A stretch of DNA of 64,000 bases, taken from assembly GCF_019504385.1 (NCBI RefSeq), contig NZ_CP080590.1:538001-602000 (forward strand), written 5' to 3'. This DNA comes from Devosia salina (GTDB lineage: Bacteria > Pseudomonadota > Alphaproteobacteria > Rhizobiales > Devosiaceae). Below the pieces are notes generated by a model that made no database searches, was not told the origin of the DNA, and saw only the letters and a program-made list of their open reading frames with translations. The position numbers and the translations under genes are program-made. Of the stretch, positions 41,968 through 50,913 are shown piece by piece (the first letter of the stretch is position 1; each line of letters opens with the position of its first letter).

Positions 41968-43782
41968 ATGACCGTTCGCCAGGCCATCCAGGATGTGACC
42001 GACCGCATTGCGGCCCGCAGCCGCGACAGTCGTCGCGACTATCTCAACCGCCTCGACACCTCCCGGGAGCAGGGTGTTTATCGCGCTGCGCTGTCCTGCG
42101 GCAACCTGGCGCATGGCTTTGCTGCGTGCTCGCCCGCCGAGAAGGCGGCCCTGGCCGGCAACAAGACGCTCAACCTGGGCATCGTCAATTCCTACAACGA
42201 CATGCTGAGCGCCCATCAGCCCTATCAATTCTATCCAGACATCATCAAGGAAGCCGCCCGCGAGATTGGCGCCACCGCACAGGTGGCGGGCGGTGTGCCG
42301 GCCATGTGCGACGGCGTTACCCAGGGCCAGCCGGGCATGGACCTCTCGCTGTTCTCCCGCGATGTCATCGCGATGGCCACGGCCATTTCGCTCAGTCACA
42401 ACATGTTCGACGCGGCGGTCTATCTCGGCATCTGCGACAAGATCGTGCCGGGCCTGGTCATCGGCGCGCTGAGCTTCGGGCACCTGCCGGCAGTGTTCAT
42501 TCCCGCCGGGCCCATGCCCTCGGGCCTGCCCAATGACGAAAAGAGCAAGGTTCGCCAGCTCTATATGGAGGGCAAGGTCGGCCGCGCCGAACTGCTCGAA
42601 GCCGAGAGCAAGTCCTATCATTCGGCCGGCACCTGCACCTTTTATGGCACCGCCAATTCCAACCAGATGCTCATGGAAATCATGGGCCTGCACCTGCCCG
42701 GCGCCAGCTTCGTCAATCCCGGTACGCCGCTGCGCGACGCCTTGACCCGCGAGGCCACCAAGCGCGCGCTGTCACTGACCAGCCTGGGCAACAATTACAC
42801 CCCGATCGGCCACATCATGGACGAGAAGGCCATCGTCAACGGGCTTGTGGGCCTGCACGCCACGGGCGGCTCGACCAACCACACCATGCACCTGATCGCC
42901 ATGGCCGCCGCGGCCGGTCTCCAGGTCACCTGGGATGACATGAGCGATCTCTCGGATGCCACGCCCTTGCTGGCGCGCGTCTATCCCAATGGCGTTGCCG
43001 ATGTGAACCATTTCCACGCGGCGGGCGGCATGGGCTTCCTCATCAAGGAACTGCTCAACGACGGCTATCTCCACGAGGACGTCAAGACCGTCTGGGGCAC
43101 GGGGCTCTCTGGGTACACCGTCGAGGCCAAGCTGATCGAGGACAAGCTCAGCTTCGAGCAATCCCCGGACGAAAGCGCACTGCCCAAGGTGCTGACTGGG
43201 ACCAAGGCACCGTTCCAGCCGACTGGCGGCCTCAAGCTTTTGAAGGGTAATCTCGGCCGCTCTGTCATCAAGGTCTCCGCCGTCAAGCCGGAGCATCGGG
43301 TGGTCGAGGCGCCTGCACGCGTCTTCCATGGCCAGGAAGGCCTGCAGGCCGCATTCAAGGCGGGGGAATTGACTGGCGACATGATCGCGGTCGTCCGTTT
43401 CTCCGGTCCCAAGGCCATCGGCATGCCCGAGTTGCACAAGCTCACGCCGGCGCTAGGCGTTCTGCAGGATCGCGGCTTCAAGGTGGCGCTGCTCACCGAT
43501 GGGCGCATGTCCGGCGCTTCGGGCAAGGTGCCGGCTGCCATCCACATGACCCCGGAGGCGATTGACGGCGGCCCGATCAGCAAGATTCGCGACGGCGACA
43601 TGATCCGTCTCGACGCCAATGAGGGCACGCTGACCTTCCTCGGCGACGAGAAGGAGTTCTTCTCTCGCACCCCGGCGACCGAGGACCTGCGTCCGCAGCA
43701 TTTCGGCATGGGCCGAGAGCTCTTCGCCGGTTTCCGCAGCCTCGTCGGCGTGGCGGACAAGGGCGCGAGCGTCTTCAACTGA
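41968..43782 (+). CDS. edd: Phosphogluconate dehydratase
   Basis: Edd dehydrates 6-phosphogluconate to 2-keto-3-deoxy-6-phosphogluconate, the step that commits sugar to the Entner-Doudoroff path. The 604-residue enzyme of the IlvD/Edd family carries a [4Fe-4S] cluster; conserved blocks are GIVNSYNDMLSAHQPYQ, PAMCDGVTQGQPGMDLSLFS, SAGTCTFYGTANSNQM and LLTDGRMSGASGKVPAAIH. The KDPG aldolase eda is not in the window. The 3' end overlaps the convergent citrate-synthase-like gene by eight bases. Confidence 0.97.
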   Translation: MTVRQAIQDVTDRIAARSRDSRRDYLNRLDTSREQGVYRAALSCGNLAHGFAACSPAEKAALAGNKTLNLGIVNSYNDMLSAHQPYQFYPDIIKEAAREIGATAQVAGGVPAMCDGVTQGQPGMDLSLFSRDVIAMATAISLSHNMFDAAVYLGICDKIVPGLVIGALSFGHLPAVFIPAGPMPSGLPNDEKSKVRQLYMEGKVGRAELLEAESKSYHSAGTCTFYGTANSNQMLMEIMGLHLPGASFVNPGTPLRDALTREATKRALSLTSLGNNYTPIGHIMDEKAIVNGLVGLHATGGSTNHTMHLIAMAAAAGLQVTWDDMSDLSDATPLLARVYPNGVADVNHFHAAGGMGFLIKELLNDGYLHEDVKTVWGTGLSGYTVEAKLIEDKLSFEQSPDESALPKVLTGTKAPFQPTGGLKLLKGNLGRSVIKVSAVKPEHRVVEAPARVFHGQEGLQAAFKAGELTGDMIAVVRFSGPKAIGMPELHKLTPALGVLQDRGFKVALLTDGRMSGASGKVPAAIHMTPEAIDGGPISKIRDGDMIRLDANEGTLTFLGDEKEFFSRTPATEDLRPQHFGMGRELFAGFRSLVGVADKGASVFN

Positions 43783-44908
43783 TCTCGGGCCCCGGGCCGG
43801 TATAGCGGGCGCGCGGCCTTATCAGCGCGCCCGCCTCAACCTGTTCCAGCGCATGGGCGATCCAGCCCACGCTGCGGGCCAAGGCGAAGATCTGCAACGG
43901 CGCGTCCTCTGGCAGGTCGAAGGCGGCGGTCATCGCGGCCAGCGCGAAGTCGATATTGGGTTTTTCGCCGGTGAGGCGCTCGCCAGTCGCAGCCAACTCG
44001 ACGAAGATCGGCGGCACCGTGAATGACGCCATGAGGCCGCGGGCGCGCACATCGCCCTCGGCGTAGAGGCGGTGGCCGAAGCAGGGCAGGGCGCCGCCCT
44101 GGCGCAGATGCGCGGCGATGGCCAATTCTGACCCTTGCCGCTGCGCCTGATCGACGAGCGCCCGCATGCTCTGGCTCGCATTGCCATGGAGTGGCCCCGA
44201 CAGCGCTGCCAGCCCGGACAGCACGGCGGCAGCAAGGGGCGCGCCGGTCGAGGCGGTGACGCGGGCCGCGAAGGTCGAGGCGTTCAATTCGTGCTCGGCC
44301 AGCAGCACCAGTGCACGGCGGATCGGATCGGCGGCATCTTGCCGCTGCCACCGCCGCGCCAGCCGCTCATGCATGGGGTCGGTTCCCGGCGCCGCCAGCG
44401 CGCCGCCGAGATAGGACACGACCCTTGCCGCATCCTCGATCAGCACCGTCCGGTGCCGTCCGCTTGTCGGCATCTCGGTGGCGGCCAGCTCGGCCATGGC
44501 GCGATAGGCCGCGGCGATACCGGGTTGTCGCGCCTGCGCCCGGTTGGCGAAGTCCGGGCGCAGGTCCGAGGCCCAGAGCAACTGGGCCGCGGCGCCCAGC
44601 GTCGCCGTTTCTGCCAGTTTGACAGCGTCCTCACCACGATAGAGCAGGCGGTCATCGAGGATTGTTGAAATCGCGGTGTCCAGCACCGGCTCGCCCCAGG
44701 CGATGGTTTCAGCGGCCACGGCACGCGCCGGGCGTCGGCCCTGTTTGCGGCTGGCCAGCCGGTCCACGTCTTCCTCACGGTAGAGGCTCTTGCGCGGATC
44801 ACCGGGATCGGGCCGCGCGGCGATCCGGCCACGACTGACATTGGCATAAAGCGTCTGGGGCTTGGTGCCCAAACGCGCCAGGGCATCTTCGGCAGTCATC
44901 CAGCTCAC
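43775..44908 (-). CDS. Citrate synthase-like protein with N-terminal helix-turn-helix domain
   Basis: The first about 55 residues (TAEDALARLGTKPQTLYANVSRG, LYREEDVDRLASRK) are a MerR/excisionase-type DNA-binding domain. The rest (about 80-377) is a shortened citrate synthase fold with GPLHGNAS, CFGHRLYAEGDVRA and NIDFALAAMTAAF, keeping the catalytic His and Asp positions. The start is a GTG at 44908 with GAGG five bases upstream. It is divergent from a second citrate synthase gene over a perfect palindrome. A role as a metabolite-sensing regulator of that gene is a reasonable inference; enzymatic activity is untested. Confidence 0.88.
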   Translation of the reverse strand: MSWMTAEDALARLGTKPQTLYANVSRGRIAARPDPGDPRKSLYREEDVDRLASRKQGRRPARAVAAETIAWGEPVLDTAISTILDDRLLYRGEDAVKLAETATLGAAAQLLWASDLRPDFANRAQARQPGIAAAYRAMAELAATEMPTSGRHRTVLIEDAARVVSYLGGALAAPGTDPMHERLARRWQRQDAADPIRRALVLLAEHELNASTFAARVTASTGAPLAAAVLSGLAALSGPLHGNASQSMRALVDQAQRQGSELAIAAHLRQGGALPCFGHRLYAEGDVRARGLMASFTVPPIFVELAATGERLTGEKPNIDFALAAMTAAFDLPEDAPLQIFALARSVGWIAHALEQVEAGALIRPRARYTGPGPEIS

Positions 44909-44933
44909 AGGCGCCTCACATTGATCAATTTCA

Positions 44934-44955
44934 TCAAGATTGACGTCAATCTTGA
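44934..44955. promoter_or_regulatory. Perfect 22-bp palindrome between the divergent citrate synthase genes
   Basis: The half-site TCAAGATTGA at 44934-44943 is followed by CG and its exact mirror TCAATCTTGA ending at 44955 (11-bp arms, no spacer). A TTGACG sequence inside it (44940-44945) can serve as -35 for the plus-strand gene, about 17 bp from GATCTA. It is a strong candidate operator for the helix-turn-helix citrate synthase protein encoded next to it. Confidence 0.75.
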
Positions 44956-44993
44956 TTGGCTCGATCTAAGGCAAAACAGCAAGGAGATGCAAC

Positions 44994-46067
44994 ATGTCTA
45001 GTCTCGATAGTGTCATTGCCGCGGAAACCCGCCTGTCCGAAGTGGACGGTGTCCAGGGTCGGCTGGTCATCTGCGGCCATAGCCTGGACGATCTCGCCGG
45101 CCGCTTGAGCTATGAGGCCGTGCTGGCCCTGTTGCTCGGCGATCTGGTGTCAGACAGCGAGGTTTCGATCAGGGCCGAACTGGCGCAGGCGCGGCTTCGG
45201 GCCTTTGAGGAGGTTTCAAGGCTGGATGCTGACCTGGTCTCCCTTTCCGTCACCGAGGCGCTTCGAGCCCTTATGGCGCGGCTTCCCGATGGTGAGGATA
45301 AGTCGGCGGCTCTGCTGCAAATTGCAGCGCCCGCGGTCTTCGTGCCGGCCATTGTGCGGGCCAAGGCCGGACAGAAGCCCATCCCGCCCCATGCGGGCCG
45401 GGCCCATGCCGAGGACATGGTGGCCATGCTCGGGGGCGCGCATCCGGGCGCCGAACAGGTGCGGGCGCTCGACACCTATCTGGTGACGGTGTCCGATCAC
45501 GGCCTCAACGCCTCGACCTTCACCGCCCGCGTCGTTGCGTCCACTCGCGCCGGCTATGCCTCGGCGGTGCTGGCGGCGTTGGGGGCCCTCAAGGGACCGC
45601 TCCATGGCGGCGCCCCCGGCCCCGTGCTCGACATGCTCGATGCCGTGGGCACGCCGGACAATGCCAACCCCTGGCTGGCCGAGGCCCTGGCGCGCGGCGA
45701 GCGGCTGATGGGTTTTGGCCACCGCATCTACCGGGTCCGCGATCCGCGCGCCGATGCCCTCAAAGGCGCCCTGCAGCGGCTCGGGGCGGCCGGCGGCATG
45801 GACCCGACGCGGCTGGCCCTGGCCGAAGCGGTGGAGCGCGAGGCGCTGGCCCTGCTCCGGCAGAAAAAGCCCGACCGGCCCCTGGAAACCAATGTCGAGT
45901 TCTTCACCGCGCTCCTGCTCGAAGCCCTCGGTTTCCCACGCGATGCCTTTACCGGCGTTTTCGCCGCCGGCCGGGTCGGTGGTTGGATTGCCCATGCCCA
46001 GGAGCAGATCGAAACCGGACGTCTCATCCGGCCCCAGTCCCGCTATGTGGGGCCCAAAGCGGCCTGA
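44994..46067 (+). CDS. Citrate synthase-like protein
   Basis: The 357-residue protein has the citrate synthase core: GALKGPLHGGAPGPV (catalytic His), LMGFGHRIYRVRDPRADA (second His and substrate Arg), and AGRVGGWIAHAQEQ. The catalytic Asp position reads NVEFFTALLLEALGF, so Asp is replaced by Glu. It is shorter than type I/II citrate synthases, like the helix-turn-helix partner, and may be a 2-methylcitrate-type or unusual synthase. AAGGAG precedes the start. It lies divergent to its likely regulator. Confidence 0.87.
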   Translation: MSSLDSVIAAETRLSEVDGVQGRLVICGHSLDDLAGRLSYEAVLALLLGDLVSDSEVSIRAELAQARLRAFEEVSRLDADLVSLSVTEALRALMARLPDGEDKSAALLQIAAPAVFVPAIVRAKAGQKPIPPHAGRAHAEDMVAMLGGAHPGAEQVRALDTYLVTVSDHGLNASTFTARVVASTRAGYASAVLAALGALKGPLHGGAPGPVLDMLDAVGTPDNANPWLAEALARGERLMGFGHRIYRVRDPRADALKGALQRLGAAGGMDPTRLALAEAVEREALALLRQKKPDRPLETNVEFFTALLLEALGFPRDAFTGVFAAGRVGGWIAHAQEQIETGRLIRPQSRYVGPKAA

Positions 46068-46139
46068 CCCCGATCATGCCACGGCGCACAAGGCCGGGCA
46101 CAAGTGAGCCGGAACCGCGATTGCCACCGGGGTTCCGGC

Positions 46140-46427
46140 TCATGACAGGCATGGGCCATAGGAGGGAATGCGGTCGCGGGCGACCGGCTCGACCTTGGGC
46201 AGCCAGAGATTGTTCTGCTCATCAAGGACGCCGAAGTCCCCTTTTGTCAGGTTCTCGAGCTTCTTGCCGGCTGACTGACCCAAATTCTCGCAGTCGGCGG
46301 TGGCGGCAAGCAGATAGGCAAAGGCCATCTGCGGGTCGTGCCGAAGGCTCAGGAGCGCTGCTGTATCATGCGCAGATGACACGCCGCAGGATGCAATAAG
46401 ACAGGCAAGTCCAAACACAAACCGCAT
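46140..46427 (-). CDS. Small hypothetical secreted protein
   Basis: From the ATG at 46427 (GGGGG six bases upstream) the product has 95 residues with a signal peptide (MRFVFGLACLIASCGVSSAHD). The mature part has two cysteines, DCENLG and YGPCLS, and no recognised domain. The longer frame upstream lacks a ribosome site and is discounted. Function is unknown. Confidence 0.6.
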   Translation of the reverse strand: MRFVFGLACLIASCGVSSAHDTAALLSLRHDPQMAFAYLLAATADCENLGQSAGKKLENLTKGDFGVLDEQNNLWLPKVEPVARDRIPSYGPCLS

Positions 46428-46491
46428 TTCGTACCCCCTTTGTTCCCAAGCAACGGTTGCCTTTTTGTTCTGGTGCGTCAAGTCAAATTCG

Positions 46492-48306
46492 TTAACGACT
46501 CCTTCCGAACAGTCTTTCGATGTCGCCCTTCTTGAGTTCGACATAGGTGGGGCGGCCGTGAATGCACTGGCCGGAATGGGGCGTGGCCTCCATGTCGCGC
46601 AGGAGGGCGTTCATTTCATCCACCCGCAACCGGCGGCCCGAACGCACCGAGCCATGGCAGGCCATGCGGCCGATCAGGGCATCCATGCGGTCGGTCAGCG
46701 CCGCGGCGCTGTCCCATTCGCTGAGGCCATCGGCGAGGTCGCGCACAAGGCCGGATATGTCGGTATTGCCCAGGAGGGCAGGGGTCTCGCGCACGGCGAT
46801 GGCACGGGGACCGAAGCGATCGAGATAGAGCCCGAAGCGCTCCAGTTCAGGCGCCGCCTCTTCGAGGCGCGCGCAATCCTCCTCGGGCAGTTCGACGATC
46901 ACCGGGATCAATTGCGCCTGGCTCGGCACCGGGCCGGCGGCCAGTTGCGCCTTGAACCGCTCATAGACGAGACGTTCATGGGCCGCGTGCTGGTCGACCA
47001 GCAGCAGGCCGGTGCCGTTCTGGGCGATGATGTAATTGTCGAACATCTGAGCACGCGCCGTACCGAGGGGGTAATCCACCGGCTCGGGGGCGAAATCCAC
47101 CGGCTCGACCCGGGCACTCGGTTCGGTGAAGCCGGAAAGCTGGCCCGGGCGCCGGTCGAAATAGAGGGCTGCGCGTTCGCTTGGCCCATTGAAGCCTTGC
47201 GGCCGATGGCTGGATGTTGGCGGCGCAACCGGCGCAGGGGCCGAAGGCTCGGCCATTTCCGGAGCCGAGAAGGCGCCCAGAATGTCTTCGGCCACGCTGG
47301 TGGAGGCCTTGAAGCCGGCGGCCGCCAACGCCATGCCGATGGCCTTGATGACCGCACCGCGCACCGCGCCCTGATCGCGGAACCTGAGCTCCGCCTTGGC
47401 CGGATGGACATTGACGTCAACCTCGGCCGGGTCGATGGCCAGATAGAGCGCGACCACCGGGAAGCGGTCGCGGAAAGTATAGTCTGCATAGGCGGCGCGC
47501 ACGGCGCCCACCAGCACCTTGTCGCGCACCGAGCGGCCATTGACGAAGTAGAACTGGGAGAGCGAATTGGCCCGCGTATAGGTGGGCAGCCCGGCCAGGC
47601 CCGCCACGACAATGCCATGCCGCGCCGTGGCCAGGGTGACCGCGTTGTCGACGAAGTCCCCGCCCATCACCTGGCCGAGGCGGGCGCCGAGCGCGCCTTC
47701 GCCGGAGACGGCCGGCCAGTTCGAGGCGGTGCGGTCACTACCCTCGAGCACGAAATGCACTTGCGGATTGGCCATGGCCAGCCGCTTCATCACATCGGTG
47801 ATGGCGGCGGTTTCGGCGCGGGCGCTCTTGAGGAATTTGCGGCGGGCCGGCACCTGGGCGAAGAGATCGCGGACCTCGATCACCGTGCCCCGGTTCATCG
47901 CCTGGGGCATGGGGCCGGAGCGCCGGCCATTGTCGACCACGAGCACCAATCCGCTTTCCGCCTCGGCCGTGCGCGAGGCGACGGACAGGCGGGCAACCGA
48001 GCCAATGGACGCCAGCGCCTCGCCCCGAAAGCCCAGCGTACGGATGTCGTCGAGATCGTCGGCCGAGAGCTTGGAGGTGGCGTGGCGCTCCACCGAGAGC
48101 AGCAGGTCGTCGCGGTCCATCCCGTGTCCGTCATCGGCAATGCGGATGAGGTCCATGCCGCCATTGGCCGTGGTGACGGTGATGCGGCGAGCGCCCGCAT
48201 CGATGGAGTTTTCGACCAGTTCCTTGACCACGCTGGCCGGGCGCTCGACCACTTCGCCGGCGGCGATGCGGTTGATCAGGTCTTCGGGTAGCTGGCGGAT
48301 GGGCAA
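46492..48306 (-). CDS. mutL: DNA mismatch repair protein MutL
   Basis: MutL couples mismatch recognition by MutS to strand removal. The 604-residue protein starts at a TTG at 48306 (AGGAGA eight bases upstream) giving PIRQLPEDLINRIAAGEVVERP, the family N-terminus. The open frame extends 107 codons upstream but that part is not MutL-like. The GHKL ATPase has ELVENSIDAGA, IADDGHGM and GFRGEALASI. The C-terminal domain has DQHAAHERLVYE, ACHGSVRSG and CIHGRPTYVEL, the three endonuclease motifs. It is thus a nicking MutL, as in organisms without MutH. Confidence 0.96.
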   Translation of the reverse strand: MPIRQLPEDLINRIAAGEVVERPASVVKELVENSIDAGARRITVTTANGGMDLIRIADDGHGMDRDDLLLSVERHATSKLSADDLDDIRTLGFRGEALASIGSVARLSVASRTAEAESGLVLVVDNGRRSGPMPQAMNRGTVIEVRDLFAQVPARRKFLKSARAETAAITDVMKRLAMANPQVHFVLEGSDRTASNWPAVSGEGALGARLGQVMGGDFVDNAVTLATARHGIVVAGLAGLPTYTRANSLSQFYFVNGRSVRDKVLVGAVRAAYADYTFRDRFPVVALYLAIDPAEVDVNVHPAKAELRFRDQGAVRGAVIKAIGMALAAAGFKASTSVAEDILGAFSAPEMAEPSAPAPVAPPTSSHRPQGFNGPSERAALYFDRRPGQLSGFTEPSARVEPVDFAPEPVDYPLGTARAQMFDNYIIAQNGTGLLLVDQHAAHERLVYERFKAQLAAGPVPSQAQLIPVIVELPEEDCARLEEAAPELERFGLYLDRFGPRAIAVRETPALLGNTDISGLVRDLADGLSEWDSAAALTDRMDALIGRMACHGSVRSGRRLRVDEMNALLRDMEATPHSGQCIHGRPTYVELKKGDIERLFGRSR

Positions 48307-48635
48307 GGGCGATTCTCCTGAGCGCCAATATAGGGCAGGGCGGACGGCCTGCCGACCCGGCTGGCAGATTGTGCCCATGCCAATTTGCCGCCCCGGCCAT
48401 TCGGCTTGCGGTTGCACGGTGAAAAGCGGCTTTCGCCAGTCAAATTGAAGAAGAGGCGAAAGCCGCTCCCCACGATCAGGATTTCTTGCGCTCGCATCGA
48501 GCGGCCCCTTTTTGAGGTTGCCCTTCCTCTCAAGAAGGGCGGGCGCATTGCGTCTGGCGCGAGATTGGTGACGGCCCGGAAGCTGCAGATGCCAATACCA
48601 TTGACCCGTCCCCCCAACCGGGTTCACCTAGCCCC
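48307..48635. other. Intergenic region with long stem-loop between mutL and the hydrolase
   Basis: This 329-bp divergent region contains a 13-bp perfect stem, AGCGGCTTTCGCC at 48425-48437 with its complement at 48455-48467, and a smaller GCCCTTC/GAAGGGC hairpin about 70 bases further on. Neither is followed by a U-run. I see no gene; a small RNA or regulatory leader is possible. Confidence 0.4.
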
Positions 48636-50360
48636 ATGACGACCATCCAGCCGGGCCCAGCCAGAAGTTGGAGCCGACGGGCCAACGCCATCTGGGACGC
48701 TGTGGCCTATCATCTCTCGCCGCCCGGCCTGTTGGTGGGGGCGATATTTTTCGCGCTGTCGCTGACGCCTTCGCTGCTGCCGCGCACCGAATTGGTGCAG
48801 GGGGGCCTTTCGGGGGGCTGTTTTGCCGTGGGCTATGGCTTGGGCAATCTGGCCCACTGGCTCTGGGGCTTTCTTGGCCTCAAGGTGCCGCCGGGCCGGA
48901 TCACCCGCGCCCTGGGCGCAATGGCCGGGCTGGCCTGCCTCGCCCTGGTGCTGGTGGCGCTCAGCTATGCCAATACCTGGCAGAATTCGGTGCGCTCGGT
49001 GATGGGCATGACCCCGGTCGACCAATCCCAGCCGCTGGTGATTGCCTCCATGGCACTGCCGGTGGCGGCGGGCTTGCTGATCCTGGGCAAACTGCTGGTG
49101 ACGCTGATCCGGCTGGTCTGGCACTGGCTGATGCCGCACCTGCCGCGCCGCGCCGCCTTTGTGCTGGCCACCGCGCTGGTGGTCGCCCTGGTCAGCATCC
49201 TGGTCAACAATCTGTTCCTGCGCACCGCGCTGCGCGCGGCAGACAATTTCTACGAGCGGCTCGATGCTCTGGTGTCGACCGAGGCGGAGCCGCCGCCGCA
49301 TTGGTACCAGACCGGCAGCGCCGCCTCGCTGATCGACTGGGACACGATTGGCCGCGACTCGCGCGTCTATGTGCAATCCGGGCCCGATGCGGCGGCCATC
49401 GAGGCGCTGACCGGCAGGCCGGCGATGGAGCCCTTGCGCACCTATGTCGGCCTGCGCTCGGCGCCAACGGCCGAGGCGAGGGCAGCGCTGGCCCTGGCCG
49501 AACTCAGGCGCATCGGCGCCTTCGACCGGTCGGTGCTGGTGCTGGTGATGCCGGTGGGCACGGGCTGGGTGGACCCGGCGGCCATCGACACGCTGGAATA
49601 TCTCCATGGCGGCGACGTCGCCAGCGTGGCGGTGCAATATTCCTATCTCACCAGCGTGCTCTCGCTGTGGATCGAGCCCGAACTGGGCACCGAGACGGCC
49701 CAGGCCCTGTTCAACGCCGTCTATGGCTACTGGACCCAATTGCCCCAGGACGACCGGCCGCGCCTTTATCTGCATGGGCTGAGCCTGGGGGCGCTCGCCT
49801 CGCAGAATTCCACCACGGTCTATGACGTGCTGGCCGACCCGTTCGATGGGGCGCTCTGGGTGGGGCCGCCCTTCCCCAGCCCGATCTGGAGCCGCGTGAC
49901 GCAGAACCGCCAGCCAGGATCCCCCGCCTGGCTGCCGCGTTTCGGCAATTCATCGGCCATCCGCTTCATGAACCAGTCGGGCGCCGCCGGATGGGAGGGG
50001 TTGAACTGGGGGCCGATGCGCATTGTCTTCCTGCAATATGCCAGCGACCCGATCGTGTTCTTCTCCTTCGACGCGGACTGGCGGCGCCCGGCCTGGTTCG
50101 ACGAGCCGCGCGGCCCCGACGTGTCGCCGGCGCTCAACTGGTATCCGCTGGTCACCTTCCTGCAGCTGGCGCTCGACGCGGCGCTGGCGCAAACCCCGCC
50201 GGTGGGCTACGGACATGTCTATGCCCCGGCCGACTATATCGACGCCTGGACCGCCGTCACCCAGCCTCAAGGCTGGACCCCGACGGCACTGGACGCGCTG
50301 AAGCAGGCCATCAACCCCGACGACTACGCCGTGAGCGCAAGTGACCCCCGCCACCACTGA
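48636..50360 (+). CDS. Membrane-anchored alpha/beta hydrolase family protein
   Basis: The 574-residue protein has three to four N-terminal hydrophobic segments (about 27-48, 60-80, 90-110, 125-150 and a further one around 167-190). A C-terminal alpha/beta hydrolase domain begins near residue 230. The nucleophile elbow is GLSLGALAS with Ser at about residue 380. The pattern fits the alpha/beta-hydrolase group of membrane proteins of the Abhydrolase_9 type. Substrate unknown. tadA overlaps its 3' end by 20 bases. Confidence 0.82.
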   Translation: MTTIQPGPARSWSRRANAIWDAVAYHLSPPGLLVGAIFFALSLTPSLLPRTELVQGGLSGGCFAVGYGLGNLAHWLWGFLGLKVPPGRITRALGAMAGLACLALVLVALSYANTWQNSVRSVMGMTPVDQSQPLVIASMALPVAAGLLILGKLLVTLIRLVWHWLMPHLPRRAAFVLATALVVALVSILVNNLFLRTALRAADNFYERLDALVSTEAEPPPHWYQTGSAASLIDWDTIGRDSRVYVQSGPDAAAIEALTGRPAMEPLRTYVGLRSAPTAEARAALALAELRRIGAFDRSVLVLVMPVGTGWVDPAAIDTLEYLHGGDVASVAVQYSYLTSVLSLWIEPELGTETAQALFNAVYGYWTQLPQDDRPRLYLHGLSLGALASQNSTTVYDVLADPFDGALWVGPPFPSPIWSRVTQNRQPGSPAWLPRFGNSSAIRFMNQSGAAGWEGLNWGPMRIVFLQYASDPIVFFSFDADWRRPAWFDEPRGPDVSPALNWYPLVTFLQLALDAALAQTPPVGYGHVYAPADYIDAWTAVTQPQGWTPTALDALKQAINPDDYAVSASDPRHH

Positions 50361-50799
50361 CAAGCCCATGGACCTGGCACTCGCCCTCGCCGCCGAGGCG
50401 GCCGAACGGGGCGAAGCGCCGGTGGGCGCCGTGATCGTGGACGGCACCAGGGTGCTGGCGGCCGAGCGCAACCGCATGCGGGCGCTGGGCGATCCCACCG
50501 CCCATGCGGAGATGCTCGCCATTCGCACGGCTCTGGAGGCCAGGGGCACCGGGCGCCTGGACGGCTGCGACCTCTATGTGACGCTCGAGCCCTGTGCCAT
50601 GTGCGCCGGGGCCATCGCGCATACTCGGCTGCGGCGGGTCTATTTCGCTGCCGAGGATATCAAGGCCGGCGCGGTTGAAAACGGCATCCGCCTGTTCGAT
50701 CAGCCGACCTGCCACCACCGGCCCGAGGTGATTGGCGGCCTTTCGGCAGGGCGGGCGGAAGCCATGCTGGTGGATTTCTTCAGGAAGCTCAGGGATTAA
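50341..50799 (+). CDS. tadA: tRNA-specific adenosine deaminase
   Basis: TadA deaminates A34 to inosine in tRNA-Arg(ACG). The protein has the zinc-binding motifs HAEM and PCAMCAGAI of the cytidine deaminase fold, and ERGEAPVGAVIV near the N-terminus. The GTG at 50341 gives 152 residues and the ATG at 50368 gives 143; the second matches the usual family start (MDLALALAAEAAERG) but has no better ribosome site. The gene overlaps the hydrolase gene upstream. Confidence 0.94.
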   Translation: MTPATTDKPMDLALALAAEAAERGEAPVGAVIVDGTRVLAAERNRMRALGDPTAHAEMLAIRTALEARGTGRLDGCDLYVTLEPCAMCAGAIAHTRLRRVYFAAEDIKAGAVENGIRLFDQPTCHHRPEVIGGLSAGRAEAMLVDFFRKLRD

Positions 50800-50853
50800 C
50801 CCCGCCTCGTCCGGCAGCGATGTTCGTCACATGCAACATAATGTTAGAAATTA

Positions 50854-50882
50854 TTGACATCATGTTTGAAATGATCGATATA
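50854..50882 (+). promoter_or_regulatory. Strong promoter-like sequence for the membrane protein/XRE pair
   Basis: TTGACA at 50854-50859 and GATATA at 50877-50882 are spaced by 17 bp. The area is AT-rich in a GC-rich genome. The start codon at 50914 lies about 32 bases downstream, giving a short leader with GGAGG. Confidence 0.6.
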
Positions 50883-50913
50883 GCGCCAAGTGAACTTTCC
50901 ATGGAGGCATCGA

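Noticed and set aside
48307..48627. 107-codon N-terminal extension of MutL
   Set aside because: The MutL family starts at PIRQLPEDLINRI; the TTG at 48306 with AGGAGA eight bases upstream is the credible start.
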